This document shows, in pieces, positions 5,708 to 8,278 of a stretch of DNA of 8,278 nt. The position numbers and the translations under genes were made by a program. The stretch comes from Kiritimatiellales bacterium (GTDB lineage: Bacteria > Verrucomicrobiota > Kiritimatiellia > Kiritimatiellales > Pontiellaceae), in the NCBI GenBank assembly GCA_015486775.1, contig WFRA01000214.1, positions 1 through 8,278 on the forward strand, given 5' to 3'. Each line of letters opens with the position of its first letter. The first letter of the stretch is position 1. A model generated the notes under the pieces. The model saw only the letters and a program-made list of their open reading frames with translations, had not been told where the DNA came from and ran no database searches.

Positions 5708-8278
5708 ATGGATTCTCGCGTTCCAATTCCCGAGACACCGCCCCGGCATGCCACCGTCGTCGACTGGCTGGCTGCCGGTGTGGAAAGTTTTCCCGACGCC
5801 ACCGCCCTCGGTTTTCAGGGAACTACGATTTCCTATCGCGACCTGGATGCGTTCGGCAATCGGATTGCCAACCACTTGGTTGCCTCCGGCGTCGAGCCGG
5901 GGGATCGCGTGGGGCTGTGCCTCGACCGCTCTATCGAGATGGTGGCGACCCTGGTCGGTATCCTGAAGGCGGGAGCGGCCTACGTGCCCCTTGATCCGGC
6001 CTATCCGGTCGAGCGGCTTGGAATGATGTCGGAGGATGCCGGGCTGCGCTGCCTGTTTTCGCATGGGGCGCACGCCCACCTTTTCCCGGATGCCCTGGTC
6101 TGGGAAAATATTTCCGGGGAGGTGGAAATCCAATCCCCGGAACCGCCGGGCATCGCGGTCGATCCCGAAAGCCCCGCTTACGTCATTTTCACCTCCGGCT
6201 CGACCGGCCGCCCGAAGGGCATCGCCATGCCGCACCGCGCCCTAGCCAACCTGGTCGAGTGGCAGATGGAGCGGAAGACCTTCCGTCCGGGCGCAAGGGT
6301 GCTCCAGTATTCAAGCATCAGCTTCGATGTTTCGTTCCAGGAGATCGCCACCACGCTGGCCTCCGGCGGAACCCTCCATTTGATCTCCGACGCGGATCGC
6401 CGCGACCCGCGCCTGCTGCTGGCGCAACTCGTCGAACAGAAGATTGCCCGCCTGTTCCTGCCCTATGTCGCCATGCGCAGCATGATCGAGGCCGCGCATG
6501 TGGTGGGCGCCTATCCGGAAGACCTGAAGGAAATCATCACGGCCGGGGAGCAGCTGCGCGTCGACGATACCGTCCGCAGTTTTTTTTCCCGGATCGGCGG
6601 GGCGACGCTCGACAACCAGTACGGGCCGTCGGAGACCCATGTGGTCACCGCCCACCTGCTGGACGGCGATCCGGCTGGATGGCCGGAGCTTCCACCCATT
6701 GGAACCCCGCTGAAAAACTGCGGAACCTTCATCCTCGGCGAAGAGATGCAGCCTGTTCCGAATGGGGAAGAGGGCGAGCTCTATCTGGCCGGCCGCAACC
6801 TCGCGCTCGGGTATATCGGCCGCGACGACCTCACCCGGGCCGCCTTCCTTGAGCTTCCGGGTTTCCCGAGGCTCTACAAAACCGGCGACCTTGCAAAATA
6901 CAATGCCGACGGTGCCATCGAATTCCTCGGCCGGCGCGACCACCAGCTCAAGGTGCTTGGGCACCGGGTCGAACCGGGGGAGATCAACAATGCCGCCTCG
7001 CAACTGCCCGGCATAGGCCAGTGCCTGACGCACGCCTTCCGCAGTCCGGCCGGGGTTTTGCAGCTGGCCACATACTACACGCTCAAGGAGGGCGCCTCCG
7101 TTTCGTACGAGGAGCTCCGCGAACATCTCGATGCCAAGCTGCCCGACTACATGGTGCCCGCTTTCCTGATCGAACTGGACGACATCCCCTATACGCCCAG
7201 CGGGAAGGTCGATCTCAAGGCGCTGCCCACGCCCTCGATCGCAAACAGCCGGTATGCCGGCGAAGAAACCCGCTACGAATCGGAAACCGAAGAAAAACTT
7301 TCCAAGGTCTGGAACGAACTGCTGGGGATGGAGGGCATCCCGCGAACAGCCGATTTCTTCGAGCTTGGCGGCGACTCGTTGCGGGCAGTGACGCTCTTCC
7401 TGAAAATCCAGCAGATCTTTGGCCGGGATCTGCCGCTCGCCACGCTCACCCACACCTCGACGCTTGCCGGATTGGCAAAGCTGATCGACGGCGGCGGGGA
7501 GGCCGACGGATTGGTCGGTTTCCGCTCCCTGCAGATGCTCCAGCCGGGCGACCCCGGCAGGATACCCTTTTTCCTGGTGCATGGCGGGCAGGGCAATGTG
7601 CTGGTTTTTTCCAAGCTGGTGAAGATGCTCGATCCCGGCCAGCCGGTCTTTGCCTTCCAGTGGCCGGGCTGGGATGGATATCCGGGCAGTTCCGACGTCG
7701 ATGAACTGGCCCGCGACTATTGCGGGGAGCTGGTGCGTTTCCGCCCCGAAGGCGACTTCCGGCTCGGCGGCTACTGCATCGGGGGGCTGCTCGCCATCGC
7801 GATGGCCCGGCAACTGGAGGCGATGGGGCGGAAAGTCCTCGACCCGCTGGTGGTGTGGGATGCGCCCAACCTCAAGTCGTCGCGCTACCGCCGGGAGGAG
7901 CCTTGGGACAGCGCAGGAACCATCGCCGACTTCAACCGCATGAAGGAACGCCTCAAGGCAACCCGCATCCAAACCACGGTCGATGATTCCGGCGTGCCGA
8001 AGTCCGACTTTGCCCCGCCCTCGGGCAAGGGGGCGCTGATCCGCAAGGTGCCGGGGCTCATGCCGCTGCTGCGGCTGGGCAAGGCGCTGGCGAAGAGGCG
8101 GCGCGAAGCCCCCCGGCGCAGGGAAACCGCCGGGTATCTGAAACGCGGCGAAGCGCTGCCCATGGAACTCCGGGCGGAATACTGCCTGGACTGCATGGTC
8201 CGCGCGGCCCGCCACCACCGCAGCGAGGGGTATGGCGGCAACATGCTCTATTTCCGCTCCGATTGCGTGGTCTCGCAG
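5708..8278 (+). CDS. NRPS-like single module: adenylation-PCP-thioesterase, 3' end cut by window
   Basis: 857 codons are open to the window end with no stop. Residues about 15-505 form an amino-acid adenylation domain with all core motifs: FTSGSTGRPKG (161-171), FDVSFQEI (206-213), NQYGPSE (303-309), YKTGDL (390-395), GRRDHQLKVLGHR (408-420) and PSGK with catalytic K500. Residues about 520-595 form a peptidyl carrier domain with ELGGDS, where S557 would carry phosphopantetheine. Residues about 615 onward form an alpha/beta-hydrolase thioesterase: FLVHGGQGN (622-630), nucleophile elbow GGYCIGG (687-693) with C690 in place of serine, and D718 at the right distance for the acid. The catalytic histidine should lie just past the window end. 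No condensation domain is present. The predicted role is to activate an amino acid with ATP, load it on the carrier, then release or transfer it. The pocket code by GrsA alignment is D-V-Q-F-I-A-Q-V-V-K, close to proline codes. The ATG abuts the preceding stop, tying it to the glycan operon. Domain calls are firm; substrate and acceptor are inference. Confidence 0.9.
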   Translation, partial: MDSRVPIPETPPRHATVVDWLAAGVESFPDATALGFQGTTISYRDLDAFGNRIANHLVASGVEPGDRVGLCLDRSIEMVATLVGILKAGAAYVPLDPAYPVERLGMMSEDAGLRCLFSHGAHAHLFPDALVWENISGEVEIQSPEPPGIAVDPESPAYVIFTSGSTGRPKGIAMPHRALANLVEWQMERKTFRPGARVLQYSSISFDVSFQEIATTLASGGTLHLISDADRRDPRLLLAQLVEQKIARLFLPYVAMRSMIEAAHVVGAYPEDLKEIITAGEQLRVDDTVRSFFSRIGGATLDNQYGPSETHVVTAHLLDGDPAGWPELPPIGTPLKNCGTFILGEEMQPVPNGEEGELYLAGRNLALGYIGRDDLTRAAFLELPGFPRLYKTGDLAKYNADGAIEFLGRRDHQLKVLGHRVEPGEINNAASQLPGIGQCLTHAFRSPAGVLQLATYYTLKEGASVSYEELREHLDAKLPDYMVPAFLIELDDIPYTPSGKVDLKALPTPSIANSRYAGEETRYESETEEKLSKVWNELLGMEGIPRTADFFELGGDSLRAVTLFLKIQQIFGRDLPLATLTHTSTLAGLAKLIDGGGEADGLVGFRSLQMLQPGDPGRIPFFLVHGGQGNVLVFSKLVKMLDPGQPVFAFQWPGWDGYPGSSDVDELARDYCGELVRFRPEGDFRLGGYCIGGLLAIAMARQLEAMGRKVLDPLVVWDAPNLKSSRYRREEPWDSAGTIADFNRMKERLKATRIQTTVDDSGVPKSDFAPPSGKGALIRKVPGLMPLLRLGKALAKRRREAPRRRETAGYLKRGEALPMELRAEYCLDCMVRAARHHRSEGYGGNMLYFRSDCVVSQ

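Noticed and set aside
6580..6587. Run of eight T in the adenylation domain (and seven T at 3463-3469), possible slippage or phase-variation site
   Set aside because: The frame continues intact with conserved motifs on both sides, the runs are short, and nothing else points to programmed slippage.
6311..8218. Long open frame of 635 codons on the - strand opposite the NRPS-like gene
   Set aside because: The + strand encodes a fully conserved A-PCP-TE protein here. The antisense frame has no recognisable domain and is explained by GC-rich third positions, which suppress stop codons on the opposite strand.
5708..8278. Reading the last gene as part of a conventional multi-module peptide antibiotic cluster
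   Set aside because: There is no condensation domain, the thioesterase follows the first carrier domain, and every upstream gene in the window is for glycan synthesis. Sequence beyond the window could still change this.

Overview
The window is one tightly packed block of eight genes, all on the + strand. It looks like the interior of a surface- or exo-polysaccharide biosynthesis locus. No gap between genes exceeds about 10 bases. Most junctions are overlaps (ATGCTTAG, ATGA, TGATG, TTGA) or direct abutment (TAA-ATG), so the block very probably belongs to one long operon whose promoter and terminator both lie outside the window. I found no RNA genes, mobile elements, CRISPR arrays, terminators or internal promoters.

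Layout: (1) 2-337, the C-terminal end of a GT-B glycosyltransferase cut by the window edge; (2) 330-1460, a GT4-type glycosyltransferase; (3) 1457-2575, a second GT4-type glycosyltransferase; (4) 2575-3126, a WcaF-type left-handed beta-helix O-acetyltransferase; (5) 3128-3961, a WaaE-like GT2 glycosyltransferase; (6) 3958-4917, a UDP-glucuronate 4-epimerase-type SDR enzyme starting at TTG; (7) 4928-5707, another GT2 glycosyltransferase; (8) 5708-8278 and beyond, a single-module NRPS-like protein with adenylation, peptidyl carrier and thioesterase domains, truncated by the window end.

How the genes may work together: the epimerase would supply UDP-galacturonate (or a related 4-epimer). Five glycosyltransferases would build a lipid-linked oligosaccharide, and the WcaF homologue would O-acetylate it. 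The final gene is the unusual one. It is an A-PCP-TE protein with no condensation domain, embedded in a glycan operon, with a proline-like adenylation code and a cysteine in place of the usual thioesterase serine. A reasonable but unproven reading is that it activates an amino acid and passes it from the carrier domain to the glycan or a glycan precursor. No flippase, polymerase, initiating transferase or exosortase is visible here; these would have to lie in the flanking DNA.

Organism: the GC-rich coding sequence (roughly 60%), the WcaF and uronate-epimerase genes and the long glycosyltransferase operon suggest a Gram-negative bacterium. The overall style would fit the PVC group (Verrucomicrobiota/Kiritimatiellota), but that is an impression. 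The window contains no phylogenetic marker.
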